From Hermodice carunculata (taxonomy: Eukaryota; Annelida; Polychaeta; Eunicida; Amphinomidae), in assembly GCA_964020975.1 (NCBI GenBank), contig OZ026614.1:4112504-4176503 (forward strand): DNA of 64,000 nt. Reading direction: 5' to 3'. Below the pieces are notes generated by a model. It was not told the origin of the DNA. It was given only the letters and a program-made list of their open reading frames with translations, and ran no database searches. The number at the start of each line of letters is the position of its first letter. The first letter of the stretch is position 1. Both the position numbers and the translations under genes were made by a program. This document shows, one piece after another, positions 1 to 12,385 of the stretch.

Positions 1-1347
1 GAAAAAATCTATCCTTAGAAATTTCGGTAAATTATTTCATCATCATAATGAAGAAGGTATTAACTAGAAAACATTGCTGGTTATAGCAATTTCCTGCTTG
101 ACTCCAGCATGAGATAAAGGATTCTATTCTGGCGCAAGGTAAATATACTCAGTGTAAGCTTACATAGCGGCCTGTGCGGCTGACTAACATCATAGCAGAG
201 ATAAACCTGTGTGATGCTCTAACACTATGCAAAAGGTCAATCAGAATGGCTGTTTTATAGTCCATTTTGTGTCGCCACTCTTATTGCTTGCAACAAAACT
301 AATATCCTGCGTATATTTTTCACAACATATGTACACACATTAGCTATAATAGAAAAAAAAAACAAAAAACAGAACGCTACCGCTGTGTTTTGTAGCTCAT
401 GGAATAAGTCGAAGAAAATGAACAATGATGAAACTCGCATGTGGTCAGCACGGGTGTCTTAGCCCCATACCCAGTCTTAATCCACGTCAATCTGGTTTTC
501 TGTGGTTTCGTGTTTTGTTCATCTCACCCCCGCTGGGTAACACGGAAACATCCCGCTGCACAAGGATTTTTTTTTATTTTACAGTGCTCGAAGCTGCTGT
601 GGAAGTCTGTCATGACGATTGACTTTATATCGACAAACTAAATTTTAAAATGTACAAATTCCATAAAACTTAGGTCGCACACCCCATTTGCTGCTCGTGT
701 GATTGGGCGCAAATATTGGCTCTACAAAATGTATGGATACCATCCCCTACAATTTTTTAAAAAGTATGGTTTCACAACGCGTGACCATAGGAACCTGAGA
801 AAATCGTTTCATCTAGTTAACATTTGATCAACGCGCTAGGAGGATAAGACACCCGCAACATCACAAGATCAATGTTCAATCCGGTATAAAACGGACAAAG
901 CATCGAAATGCCGGAAAATGGCAATTGTGTCACAAAATACATGTTCTTGCTCCTGGGCTTGGTATTTTTTAAGAAAACAACGGATTTATTTCGCCTTTAT
1001 GTGGTTTCATCAGCACTGAATATATACGAATTGTATTTTAAAGGAAACAAGAAGGAAATTTATTTCACATATAAAGCCATTTTAAATTGGTCACTACTTG
1101 TTTGATGTCCAACAATTATACCTTACAATCCCTGGCAGATATAGTACGCTGTATATTCTGAGGGTTTTGAGACAGGCTGACGTTTCATATTAAAGGTTTG
1201 CATGGGAATAATGTTTATATCCTAACTTTACAAACGCTGGGACTGGTCCACAAAGGAAAGCGTGTTGGTGGACTGTCAGAAAGCTGGAGCAAATAGAGAG
1301 CTGACCATCCCATTTAAATCAGCAGAGTACTCCGATGTGCATCGATC

Positions 1348-1349
<2 letters not shown>
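1..1349. other. No gene seen
   Basis: AT-rich unique sequence with stops in all frames; no repeat or signal recognised. Confidence 0.6.
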
Positions 1350-1427
<78 letters not shown>

Positions 1428-1438
1428 GTATATATATG

Positions 1439-1488
<50 letters not shown>
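1350..1488. repeat. (TA)n microsatellite with TATG interruptions
   Basis: About 139 bp of TA, with four TATG-type interruptions near 1417-1452. Confidence 0.97.
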
Positions 1489-1491
<3 letters not shown>

Positions 1492-2498
1492 AGGTAACAC
1501 ATGAGCTGCGACATAGGTTCTGAGGATAACAAAGAGTTGAGCAGGTAAAACAACACTTATGCTTATGTATGATGTTGGGTGATGTTGGATCTCACTGAAG
1601 AAGGTTACAACAGCTAACCGAAATATTTGAGAATGTTTATAATATAAAAGCAAGAGAAAAAGTTCAAAAAATCTTATCATTCAACACTAATGCTTGTCAA
1701 TTACCCAATTGTATGATCAGTAAGAAATATATCCGTTAATGCTGTAAGTGAGGGGATAGGTATTTGGAATAAAAAAGTAAAAATAATACTTGTGAAGTTG
1801 AGGCAATAAAAATGTAAAACGGTAGCAAAATGAGATTATGAATATCACACATGTGACAGTTACATTATCATAAATGGTGGTAACAAGCGCATTGAGTAGC
1901 GTGAACCGCCTTCAGCTATAAAACGAAAGTCGCCACGACTGGCAAATGATGATTGGGATGAAAAAAGCATGAAAAAGAGGACAGAGGTCGGGGATGACTG
2001 GTGTCCGACAGTAGAGATACCACAGAGAGTTACCATTCAGGGTGTGGCAGAACAATGCGGCTTTTGACATAAGTATCTGCTGGTATTTCAATTCTACACC
2101 AGAAACATTTGCACGCTCTAACTGTGTTATGTATTGGTATACCTCTGGAAGCTGAAGAGTGACGTTTATACACTTAGATAGGTTTCTTATCTGTTTTTTG
2201 TCGCCAAGAAAACCGGAGCCGCCAATGAAATAATTGCACTGTCAGTGGGCATGGTGCATATGAATTTCATTTGATGCTTGTGTCTGTCACAGCTCACAGA
2301 GTGGAAAATCTATACAAGGCACCGAGAATCTTGACCCCCAAGCCGCCATGACCTTTACATAACCTTTACCGAAATACCCGGTGAAACAAAATCATTATGA
2401 GTAGCATCATTCTACGGAGGCCCATTTCGTGTCTAAGCCACTTTATTTTTACACAGCAATTGCAAGCTCCTATCTTGTAATTACAAGTTACAATTTCT
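1489..2498. other. No gene seen
   Basis: Unique non-coding sequence; nothing recognised. Confidence 0.6.
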
Positions 2499-2548
2499 GT
2501 TTGTTTGTTTGTTTGTTTGTTTTTTTCTTTTTTGTCTGTTTTTGTTCA

Positions 2549-2599
<51 letters not shown>

Positions 2600-2639
2600 C
2601 ATCATCATCATTATTATTATTACTATAATCACCATTATC

Positions 2640-2677
<38 letters not shown>

Positions 2678-2691
2678 CATTATTATTATTA

Positions 2692-2723
<32 letters not shown>
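2499..2723. repeat. (GTTT)n then compound (ATT)n/(ATC)n microsatellite
   Basis: GTTT units at 2499-2521, then ATT from 2549 with blocks of ATC and ATTATC to 2723. Confidence 0.96.
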
Positions 2724-3560
2724 GTTTATTGGTGGATTAGTAACTACAATAGCAAAAAAGAAAAAAACGAAGGAGAAGAAGAAGAAGTTATGTTTACACC
2801 AATGGGCTTCCATACCATTCCGTCCGTAAACTTCTCTTTTTTGGCATAAAAGGTGAAGCCAGGACAAGGAAACGAAGTTGAACCCGTGCTATTTATGTCG
2901 GTTTAGCTTGGCTTGCTTTATGGGGCGACGTTTTCCTGTTTGGCATATACTTGTTTCTGTGGTTGGACTTCATCAACTGCTACATAGAACGGTCCACACT
3001 TGCCTGTTTGGTGGGCTTGTATTAATTGTTTAATTGACAGAAAATTGTCTGATGTAATAAAATATTTGCTGCCTGACGCGATTCTGTCTTTTTATGAGCG
3101 GTGCGCTGTGAAGACCCATTACGCCAAAAAAGGCAGGAGGAAAATCTGTTTGATACAATCTATTCTGAATACACGATCACCTTGGACTAAACCCTGCTCT
3201 CCTAAAATAGTAGGCCTCCGTACAAAACTGTTTTCTACGCTATGTGCATGGATAGAGAAGCAATTCACGACCGAATGCATGTCGTTGATTTACCAAGAAT
3301 GGCTTGATTCCTAGGATATTGGTGGTTGCATAGAGGTGGGCGAAGTACCATCCAACTAAATAAGCCAAGTTTCGTCCACTGGGTTTCTGAGTGCACGGTG
3401 CAATTATACAGGTTGGTTCTGTAATAACATTGTGTCCGAAGGATACGATTTTGCCAAATGCGCAGGACAAATGTTCAAGACTTGTTATGCCTGTATTCCC
3501 ATGCAAGCTCCATGGAAACACTACAAAGAATAGTAGTTTTGCACTGCAGTCTCTTTGTTT
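2724..3560. other. No gene seen
   Basis: One 104-codon open frame (3000-3314) begins at TTG and matches no family I know. Otherwise empty. Confidence 0.55.
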
Positions 3561-3561
3561 T

Positions 3562-3617
<56 letters not shown>

Positions 3618-3662
3618 TTTTTTTTTTTTTTTTTTTTTCATTATTATTTTTTTTTTTTTTTT
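3561..3662. repeat. (TTTA)n followed by poly(T)
   Basis: TTTA units to about 3617, then two T runs of about 20 and 16. Confidence 0.96.
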
Positions 3663-4376
3663 GGCAGTGCCACCTTTACCGTGAGCTTCCTACACACAGA
3701 AAGATGTGTGCTAAAGATGACATGTTACATGGTACCTTGCACGACAGATTTAATACGGCCTGCAATATTTCTGGACGCACTTGCCAAAATAACCATTTTC
3801 ACATACCCAAGAACAAATTAACGGCTTTTGTCCAGCACACGGGTTTCCTTTCTCTGCTCCGAGATGCAAAATTCAAATTACAAGATGAAATTGGTAACCG
3901 TGGAATGTAATCTGGTTTTGTTCGTCACCTACGATAATATGCTGACCTTCTGGATAGACGTTATTGAAGTTTACCTATTGTAATCCCCTTTACATCCGAT
4001 TATTCCAGCATTTTCCTTGAGCTTGGCTGAATGCAGAACACCATTCAGGGATTTACAACTGGCAAAAATGTATGGGGAAGCCAGTGAAATGAAAAGGAAA
4101 GATATCAACACAAAAACTCAGACACCATCTGTTTGTACACGCATCCTTGCAGGGTACTGGCTGCAATATAGCTATTCAAAAACAATGTAATAATTATTCA
4201 GATATTGATTACATTGAGCGATCGGATATATACACAGTAACATACTTATATCGACGAGTCGGATCATACAGAAACTGGTGTGCAAATACAATGTATTTCC
4301 CTCAGAGGTGTGCCATATAAGAGGCTTAGATTACAAAGGATACTATTGTAGTTTCGGCTGCTTTACACTGATTTTG

Positions 4377-4382
<6 letters not shown>

Positions 4383-4466
<84 letters not shown>
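4383..4466. repeat. (TA)n(TG)n compound microsatellite
   Basis: TA to 4409, then TG to 4466; a single pure junction. Confidence 0.97.
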
Positions 4467-4467
<1 letters not shown>

Positions 4468-5419
4468 TGTATTGTCCAGACATATGCCATACATTTATAA
4501 AATCTCATTTTACTTTTAAAAAATGCTCAAATCCAAAAAGTATGGACTATACCGCAATTCCAAATATAAACGCACCGTAGTTTTTCCTCCCTGCTACAAG
4601 AAAAAACATCAATTACTATTCGCTAAATTCCATACATATAATCTGTCTTTGCTGTGTATACATCTGTACATATATATATTTAAACTAAAAGCTTCGGGGA
4701 TGTGATGTTTTGTTGTATTCTGCTTTTGTGTGAAAGCGTTTTCCTATACAGTAAGATCCACGTCTATATTAAGCTCTCTTTCCTATTAAAGGATAAGGGG
4801 TGTGGGAGAAATAACGTTCATTCGGACCAATCGTGTATGCTTACATTTATACTTTATCCACGCCCCTTAACGCTTTTGAAGATTTCTTTCCAAACTTCAT
4901 TACTCGTATTATTATTTTACTACACATTTCCATTACCTTTGAATTGCAGATAGCACTCTTAAGTATCTCTGAAGGTTATTCAAATTATATTTGTGTTTAG
5001 CCCAACTATATATAGCATCTTTCTAATAATCACTATTTGCCTGTCCAAGTGCACTGTTTACATCTTTTACACTCAAATTACAATTCAACATCAAATATTC
5101 AATTGGAACCCGGTTTTCTTGTATGTGATACTTTCCATTCCGCACTTAACTCAAAATAAAGTGTTTTTTTCACCGATCCACATTGCAATCCTTCAGCAAG
5201 TGCACAAATTTGTAGTATACCCAGCCCTCATTATTAGCTTGATTCTCTCACATGGCCTCTTTAATTTTATCAGTTTTTTATCGCATTATTTCTTTTGGCT
5301 GTATTGCCAATTTGTGACCTTCCTCTTTATAATGGTCAAAGCCACCAGAATCAAAATGCAAGAAGGGAAACAATCCAGATGAAAGATCACATGCTTAGCA
5401 AAGGAGAATTCCGACACTG
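4467..5419. other. No gene seen
   Basis: A 129-codon frame at 4993-5382 is rich in F, I and L as any AT-rich frame would be and begins at GTG. Judged non-coding. Confidence 0.55.
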
Positions 5420-6424
5420 ATAAAGTGTACAATTATATTTGCAACTTTATTCGTATGGTCATACGAGTTTCGTAAAGGAAAACGGAACTATATCAGGTTT
5501 TAGATCTGATCATTCAGCTATAACGTTCCTCATATACACTTAAACAAATAGAGAAGAACCAGGGTTTTAAAAATCAGACACAGCGTTCTTACAAAATAAA
5601 CTCGATTATGTCGAACATATAAGAGATAAAATAAGGAGGTATGCATATTAAATGGAATTTGGGTAACATGATGCTGAAACACCTACTCATCGCCTAATCC
5701 TATTTCAAGGTCCTGTTTTGCAAGATGCAGCTCAACATAAACATCTGGGAGTTACATTGTGCTCTGATTTAAGATGGTCGATCCATATTGCTGACATATC
5801 TAACAAATCAACCAAATCGATTAATATTATGAAAAGTTTAAAATTTACATTGGACAGGAGAACACTGGAAATTATGTATACTTCTTTCATCAGGCCTACT
5901 TCAGAACATAGTGTCAAGAATGGGGTGGCTGTGTACAGCTCAAGATGAAGATAAACTTGAAAGCATACAGCTTAATGCCGCCCGAATTGTAACTGGTACA
6001 ATGTATGGAACCAGGAATGCTAAATTATATGAAGAAACTGGATGGTTAACCTTAACTAACCGCCGGGAGATTTCAAATCTAACCTTTATGTATAAATTGG
6101 TTAATACACTTGCTCCGGACCCATTATGTTCTATTCTTTCCACTGCTTCTTTTACTGGAACTCATACCTACGCCACGCACCATCAATTTGATCTCCTTCA
6201 CGTCCGACCTCGCACCGACCTTTTTGATAAATCTTTCTTTCCCTCGACCATAAGTTATGGAATCAACTACCTCTCGAAATATGAAAGTCAGACTCTATCT
6301 GTTAGTTCAAATCAAGCATGACCCAACCAGTAATTAGAACCATAAAGTTTGATGAGTTGTATAACTTTGGCAATAGATTTTTTTGCTATTCAGCATACAC
6401 GCCTCCGTTTAAAATAAATAAAAT
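5420..6424 (+). mobile_element. LINE family C, copy 1: endonuclease tail joined to RT thumb, decayed
   Basis: Near 5496 the plus strand reads SGFRSDHSAITFLIYT, the SDH end motif of an APE-type endonuclease, followed by NKLDYVEHIRDKIRR, the segment that usually follows it in LINE ORF2. About 50 bp later the sequence jumps to the RT thumb: ILFQGPVLQDAAQHKHLGVT, SLKFTLDRRTLEIMYTSFIRP, LESIQLNAARIVTGTMYGTR, LTNRREISNLTFMYKLV (5690-6321). The RT palm with motifs A, B and C is missing, so this copy carries a large internal deletion or is two fragments. A TRLRL-like block near 6400 marks the C-terminal region. Frameshifts near 5905 and 6250. Confidence 0.8.
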
Positions 6425-7180
6425 ATGTTTAAACCAAAACATGATACTTTCTGCTTGTTACCAAATAAAGAGAAAGATGTGCTTAACCTTAGTGGCCGGA
6501 AACTGATTTTGATAGCTTTAATTTTTATTTATTTATTTTTTTTTTTTTTGTTTATTTTTTTTATTTTATTTTTCATCACTTTTATTGGATATTGCTTTAT
6601 TGAATTCCGGGTGCAACCAGCAGAGAAGAATGCAACTTGGAGAAAGGACAATATTAACGCCATATCATCCATGATTATCATAGTGACAAGCTGAATATAC
6701 TTTATTTCTTTATTTTATTATATTTATTGAGTTTCAGTCAGGAGTACATTAAGATATTAAACATCAATGGAAAAAAAACATATTTAAAGGATAATAAAAC
6801 ATTATAACACATTAACACAATACTGTCGTCTTGTCTAGATTGTCACACGGGTGATTGTTTATACTTATACAAGTTGACGCCCCATCAATGATTGGCGAGA
6901 AAAGTGAGTACATCTATCACTGCATAATAAAATAGTGATGATCGATGGAAAAGGTAAAAACCGCACATATCTGCATGTAAAAGACAATTGTAGACCCATC
7001 ATATTCAGATATTTGGACTAAAACTGAAACATAGATACTTTATCTTTAAACTTTAGCAGTCAATCGCAGTAAACCGCTCCCTGCACTTCGGACAAAAACG
7101 CGTACTCAGCCATGTGCACGTATTTGATAAGTCAAAATACTCTTGTTGCAAATTGCTGTTGTAAGTATTTAGTCAATATT

Positions 7181-8340
7181 TCAAAATGTGAAATCATGGA
7201 GAATCACAGATATGGGAGGGTAGGAGGTTCTAAGTGTAAATAGAATGGTTAACATAGGATCAATGGAAGATATCAGTTTTTTCTTTGGCCTGAAACATAG
7301 AATATTGTCAGAAATGCGCAAATTTCTTAATTCTGTTTGAATAGGGAACACATTGAAGAAATCCACCTCGTAAAACCCATTCAAACATCTGTACAAGAAT
7401 ACCAGATTCAGTTGTTGCCTGTAGGATAAATGGAGCAGATTACATTTGGCAAGATGGGACTCGTAAGATTCATAGAAGGGAAACGTAAGATGTATCTGAT
7501 CGCTCTTCTTTGAATATTTTCTAGTGCCGTTAGGTTTTTCTTGCTGGAAACACTCGACCACCCATAACATGTTCAAATGACTCCTCATTAAGGCAATGTA
7601 AAGTCTCTTGGTAGCTTCAGGGACAGCTTTGTACCCGCTTTAGTACAACACTTGGCAATATGCTTTGACCACTTGAGGGATGAGTCTAATTCGAAGCCAA
7701 TGTCATTTTAGTAGGAGACATGGTTAAGAGGGGTGTTGTTCAAACTAAAGGTAAACACGACAGGATTATGGGACCTGCTGACGGTAGGAATGCTGCATTT
7801 ATTAGCGTTAAACTTCATGCCGCATAAATTACTCCATGAGACTAGTTTCTCTATATCATTTTACAGTTTACGTGCGTCAGCTTCTGAATGAATTTCCCGA
7901 AAGGATTTGAAATCGCCTACAAATAGAAATGGAGTTTATAAATGAAATAGATAACAGGAGCAGGAAAGTTTCTATAAAAGAACCCTGCGGAACACCAGAT
8001 ACAACAGGAAAGGTCCTACAATAGAACCCTGAGGAACACCAGATATAACAGGAAAGATCCTACAATAAAACCCTGAGGAACACCAGATATAAGAGGATTA
8101 CATTCAGAGTTGGACTCTTCTGCTAAAACACACTGGTTTCCGTCCGTTAAAACTAGTAGACCTATGATGGAGATGACCATTGATAACAGATGGTGGGGCA
8201 CACAGTCAAAGGCATCGATAAAATCAAGATACATACATCAACCTGAGTCGTCTTGTCAAGATTGTCACCCAACTTGTGGACAAAGTCCACCATTTGAGCG
8301 GCATATGACTTACTTTTAACACATCTCAAAACTTAAAACT
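7181..8340 (-). mobile_element. LINE family D: decayed RT on the minus strand with an internal triplication
   Basis: Reading down from 8330: AAQMVDFVHKLGDNLDKTTQ, YLDFIDAFDCVPHHLL (motif A), QCVLAEESNSECNPLISGVP and QGFIVG (motif B), then a 44-bp triplication, VGDFKSFREIHSEADARKL, IEKLVSWSNLCGMKFNANKC, DIGFELDSSLKWSKHIAKC, and finally LLHLSYRQQLNLVFLYRCLN with FPIQTELRNLR (7181-7588). This is the classic order of an L2/CR1/Jockey-type RT from fingers to C-terminus. Stops and frameshifts are present. It is distinct from families A, B and C in wording. It lies head to head with family C copy 1. Confidence 0.87.
7980..8101. repeat. 44-bp tandem triplication inside LINE D at the RT GVPQG motif
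   Basis: Units begin at 7980, 8024 and 8068. The shared core is AACCCTGAGGAACACCAGAT, followed by ACAGGAAAGGTCCTACAATA in the first two. On the LINE strand the core encodes the SGVPQG motif, so the motif is written three times. Forty-four is not a multiple of three, so the repeat itself breaks the frame. Confidence 0.92.
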
Positions 8341-8441
8341 AATCTGGTTTTATCTATATAATGCTAATGGGGTTTTTACTCCAAACTATGTTGAAAAGGT
8401 CTCTGCTGTGTGACCTCTCTCGCTCTGTGGCCATTGATCTT

Positions 8442-8532
8442 ATGGTGGCAGCGTTGCTTAGTACACACACTGCCACCATCTCTCTTCTTTTAACCTGGGT
8501 AGCTCTGGCAAGATCTTCGCCAGAGCTGTACC
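8442..8532. repeat. Two adjacent stem-loops
   Basis: Stem 1 pairs ATGGTGGCAG (8442-8451) with CTGCCACCAT (8470-8479) around an 18-nt loop. Stem 2 pairs GGGTAGCTCTGGC (from 8497) with GCCAGAGCTGTACCC (to 8532) with a two-base bulge; its inner loop AAGATCTTC is itself palindromic. No gene recognised on either strand. Confidence 0.7.
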
Positions 8533-9787
8533 CATATTTTGCCATATGCTATGAAAAACATGAAAATAATCGATCTGGATAAAACGGTTTCATGTACATG
8601 TATCAATGCCCTTTTTAATGTTTACATTTCTGCCTTTTGTTCTGCACAGACCACAATTGTATGTCCCTGTCCTCCAGCCAAAGTGAAACCTGCTCCACAC
8701 TTTCCATCAGAGTACAAATGAATTAACGTATATTTTATTAGCTAACTAGCTTTTTTCTGCATAGCTGGCCTTCCAAACTCGGAGGGGGTGTGCCTTGCAA
8801 ACAGTATCCTTTGAAGTGTGCTGAAGTTATGTAGCCGTAGCTAAACTGCTTAGACGACCTAGTGTATTCGTTTGTTATTGGTTCATGTGAGAACCAAGAG
8901 AGATATTTGAATTTGGGCCATAGTACTATCATTGGTGTAAAGAGGGTAATTACACTATAGTCTCAATTAAAAAAACACAAAAACAACCCCCACCCCACCC
9001 CCACCCCTCCCACCCCCAAAAATGCGAGTAAGCTGCAAATAGAACAAGCTCAGAGAAAATTACTGGCATACACAGATAAAGGCATATTCTCCCAAGGAAA
9101 TTTGCGAGTGTTCTTAAGAAGTTGGCTTTGATAGAAGATTAAAGCCTGTTTTTATTTACTCAAGCCATGACAATCAGCAACGTGGGTGGTTCTCTACATT
9201 CACACCAGCAACCTTGCTTTTAGCAGTTCTTCACACAAAAATAGAACACCAGATTTGCTCTCATTACAGACTGACAGAGCAAGCCATAATTACGTTAATA
9301 GGAACTCGATATACTATGCACTATACAATTCATCTGTGCCAAAGCTAATACCTAAGGGTACTTGCTAACTCCACAGAGTGCCGCCAGTAGATAAAACTAC
9401 CTGTAAATACTTATCAGTCAATCAACTAACATCAACTGTTAAACAGATATTTTGAAACTGAGCAGACAGTTTTGCTTAAACTGTTGTAAAAGCTGATATG
9501 CAGGGAGACTGTTGACAGTATCACTACATCGCTGATCGTCACAGGCTTTATCGCAGGCTGGAATTTGAAACTGCGTACAGAGTACCAGATCAGGCCAAAA
9601 GTTTCTATCTCAGACTAATAATCTAGTGCTTAAACTTTTGCTCAATGCATATCACAACAGATGTTCACATCAACTGAATTATTATGATGACTTAATATCT
9701 AAATTCTTTGCAAACCGACATTTCATTCAGGTACCAACATGGTCATGCTTCCAGAGACTTATAAGAAGACTCAGGTAAAGCGGTTGG
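8533..9787. other. No gene seen; a C-rich tract at 8986-9017
   Basis: The C-rich tract (ACCCCCACCCC pattern) could form a G-quadruplex on the minus strand. The rest is unique non-coding sequence. Confidence 0.55.
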
Positions 9788-9930
9788 TTTTTTTTTTGGG
9801 GGGGGGGGCTTTTTGTCTGAAACGCGCCGAAAAATACCAACAAAACAAAACAAAAAAGCAAAAAACAAAACAAAACAAAACAAAAACCAACCAAAAAAAC
9901 ACAAAAAAACAAAAAAAAAACCAAAAAAAC
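9788..9930. repeat. T-run/G-run junction followed by (CAAAA)n-rich tract
   Basis: Ten T then eleven G at 9788-9808, a short unique spacer, then about 90 bp of A and C only from 9838. Confidence 0.93.
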
Positions 9931-10078
9931 ACGGGTTACTACTCTTCGCCATGGTGGTAACAAGGTTAATTTTCTGCCTACTAACATGGAAACGTCTGTT
10001 TTCCAATCGTTAACATGAAAATGGTGACCACTGTAACACAAGTTTAGGCGCTCTAGGCGCAAAAGCTACACATGCACG

Positions 10079-10081
<3 letters not shown>

Positions 10082-10142
<61 letters not shown>
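10082..10142. repeat. (CA)n(TA)n compound microsatellite
   Basis: CA to about 10125, then TA to 10142. Confidence 0.97.
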
Positions 10143-10605
10143 TGATAAAATATTACATTAACAAGCATATCAAGTTTATTATGGAGTGGAGTGAGCCCTC
10201 TCCTTCCACCAAAGCATTTGGTTACACAGCCAATTAAAGGCAGGCAGGTTAAATCAAAGTTAATTTCATATCGCTGTCTGTGTAGAAATAGTACAAAAAT
10301 ATTATGCCTTTCCGCAGAATATACTTGTTTCAACATAAGCCAAATTAAAAATGAAAAGCTGTTTTCGTGGAAAGAAGAGATTCGTTCGGTTACAGTCTTT
10401 TTCATTCGCTTTCGTCTAAACGAAGTAGGGGTGTGTTTGAAGTTCCAAAAGTCACTATCGTCCTTTACACTATTCCTGCCTTGTTCTGCAATGGACAAGG
10501 AGAAGGTATTGAATTTACGTCTTGAAAGATCTGTACGCATCAAACAAGATTCCCGAAATATTATCCCCCTGCTTATTTTATTGTGTTTGTAACTCAGCAT
10601 AAAAT

Positions 10606-10706
<101 letters not shown>

Positions 10707-11258
10707 GGTTCTGCTATCCTGTTTATTTTTTTAATTTATTGCAATAAGTAAATCAAAAAGTGAAATCAAGTACGTCCATATGCGGTTATATTCCTCGCCG
10801 AAGGATGGGTCAAAATACGCATTTTTTATTCATATTTCATTTATGTGAATATTCTGAAACAAGACCATCCTTTAAATGAATGACGCTAGAACTTTCGAAA
10901 CGATGAAAAACTCATTTTGTGTAGTAGGTGCAAATTAAACTTGTTTACATCTTGAGAAGGAGGAGTGGTGATGAATTAGAGAACACTTGAAAACTAATAT
11001 TCTGTTACAGCATGAAGAGGTCAGTAAAATATGTTTTACTTTTTTTTTCAGAAAAATGAAATGCCCTATAACACCTCTGTATCTTCCATACCAGAAATCT
11101 TTCACCCAAGTTCTATACACCCCATGTCTGTTCTTAGCGGCTATTTGAATTAGTTTAATATTTTCCCTTGATACCCCTGCAGGGAACATAAAATATACAT
11201 GAATAAATATATTCATGCATGTGTGATTTGCATTAAAATCAGTTTATTTTAGATGAAA

Positions 11259-11269
11259 CACACACACAC

Positions 11270-11304
<35 letters not shown>
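11259..11304. repeat. (CA)n(CATA)n(TA)n microsatellite
   Basis: Short three-part array. Confidence 0.95.
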
Positions 11305-12145
11305 GGTGGTGAAACAATAGCAAAAGTCTTTTAAGAATAAACTTTTGGCCATGTTTTGTGAGATGTGTATAGAAGAAATAGTAGCTACAAAATAAGTTTG
11401 GTCTCACGGGGGGGGGGGGGGTCACCCAGGCAGTCTTACGGTCTTGTGCCAAAATAGCTCTTGAGAGTTTGTACTTTTTGTGCATGGCGGCTGGTATGAG
11501 GATTATTTTATTAAAAAAGGAAAAAAAAAAACAGAAAAAAACGGTTGAACACGGTAGATTTGTATAATCTGATTTCTCTATGCATGAACATTTCACATGT
11601 ACCCCCCATATTGTCAACTCAATGTTTTCCTCATTCGTGCAGTAGCAGACCATCAGGTGAACAGAGTTCCTCTCAAACCACCATTCAGTCAAATGGACAT
11701 TGCATTCCATTATTGCATATTCCGTTCCCCCGCATCATGCTCGATTTGATGACAGATGGTGAGAGCGGACCGTGGTGTAATTGTAATTTTCGGAGCTGCT
11801 TTGACCATTTCTTTTTCCTTATGTTAGGCAAGCTTATGAACTCCACGGCAAGTTGTATTTGCGTGTCCCTTGCTCACTTGGCATGTATAAAAAATTCCTG
11901 TCGACCCCAGTGAATGAAGAAATGGATGAATAAATTAATGCGTAGATGGATGGACTGATGTATGTGTCTGCAAATAAGCACACAGATAAACGATTGTATG
12001 ACAGAATAAATGAATATATGAAAAGAATGAATGAATAAATAAAAAGTAAATTGTTGTATCACACATAAAGCACACAGAGACAGCGTTAACACAGTGCATA
12101 GCGCAAAACTGTTCCATTGTGTACAACACAAAACACATATGCTGA

Positions 12146-12382
<237 letters not shown>

Positions 12383-12385
<3 letters not shown>

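Noticed and set aside
1262-1489. Tyr-Ile repeat frames over the TA array (and similar poly-Y, poly-I, poly-N, poly-H, poly-M frames over other arrays)
   Set aside because: They are translations of pure microsatellites in several frames on both strands; no gene.
4993-5382. 129-codon hydrophobic ORF that could be a membrane protein
   Set aside because: Begins at GTG, composition is that of any AT-rich frame, and no motif or spacing pattern is present.
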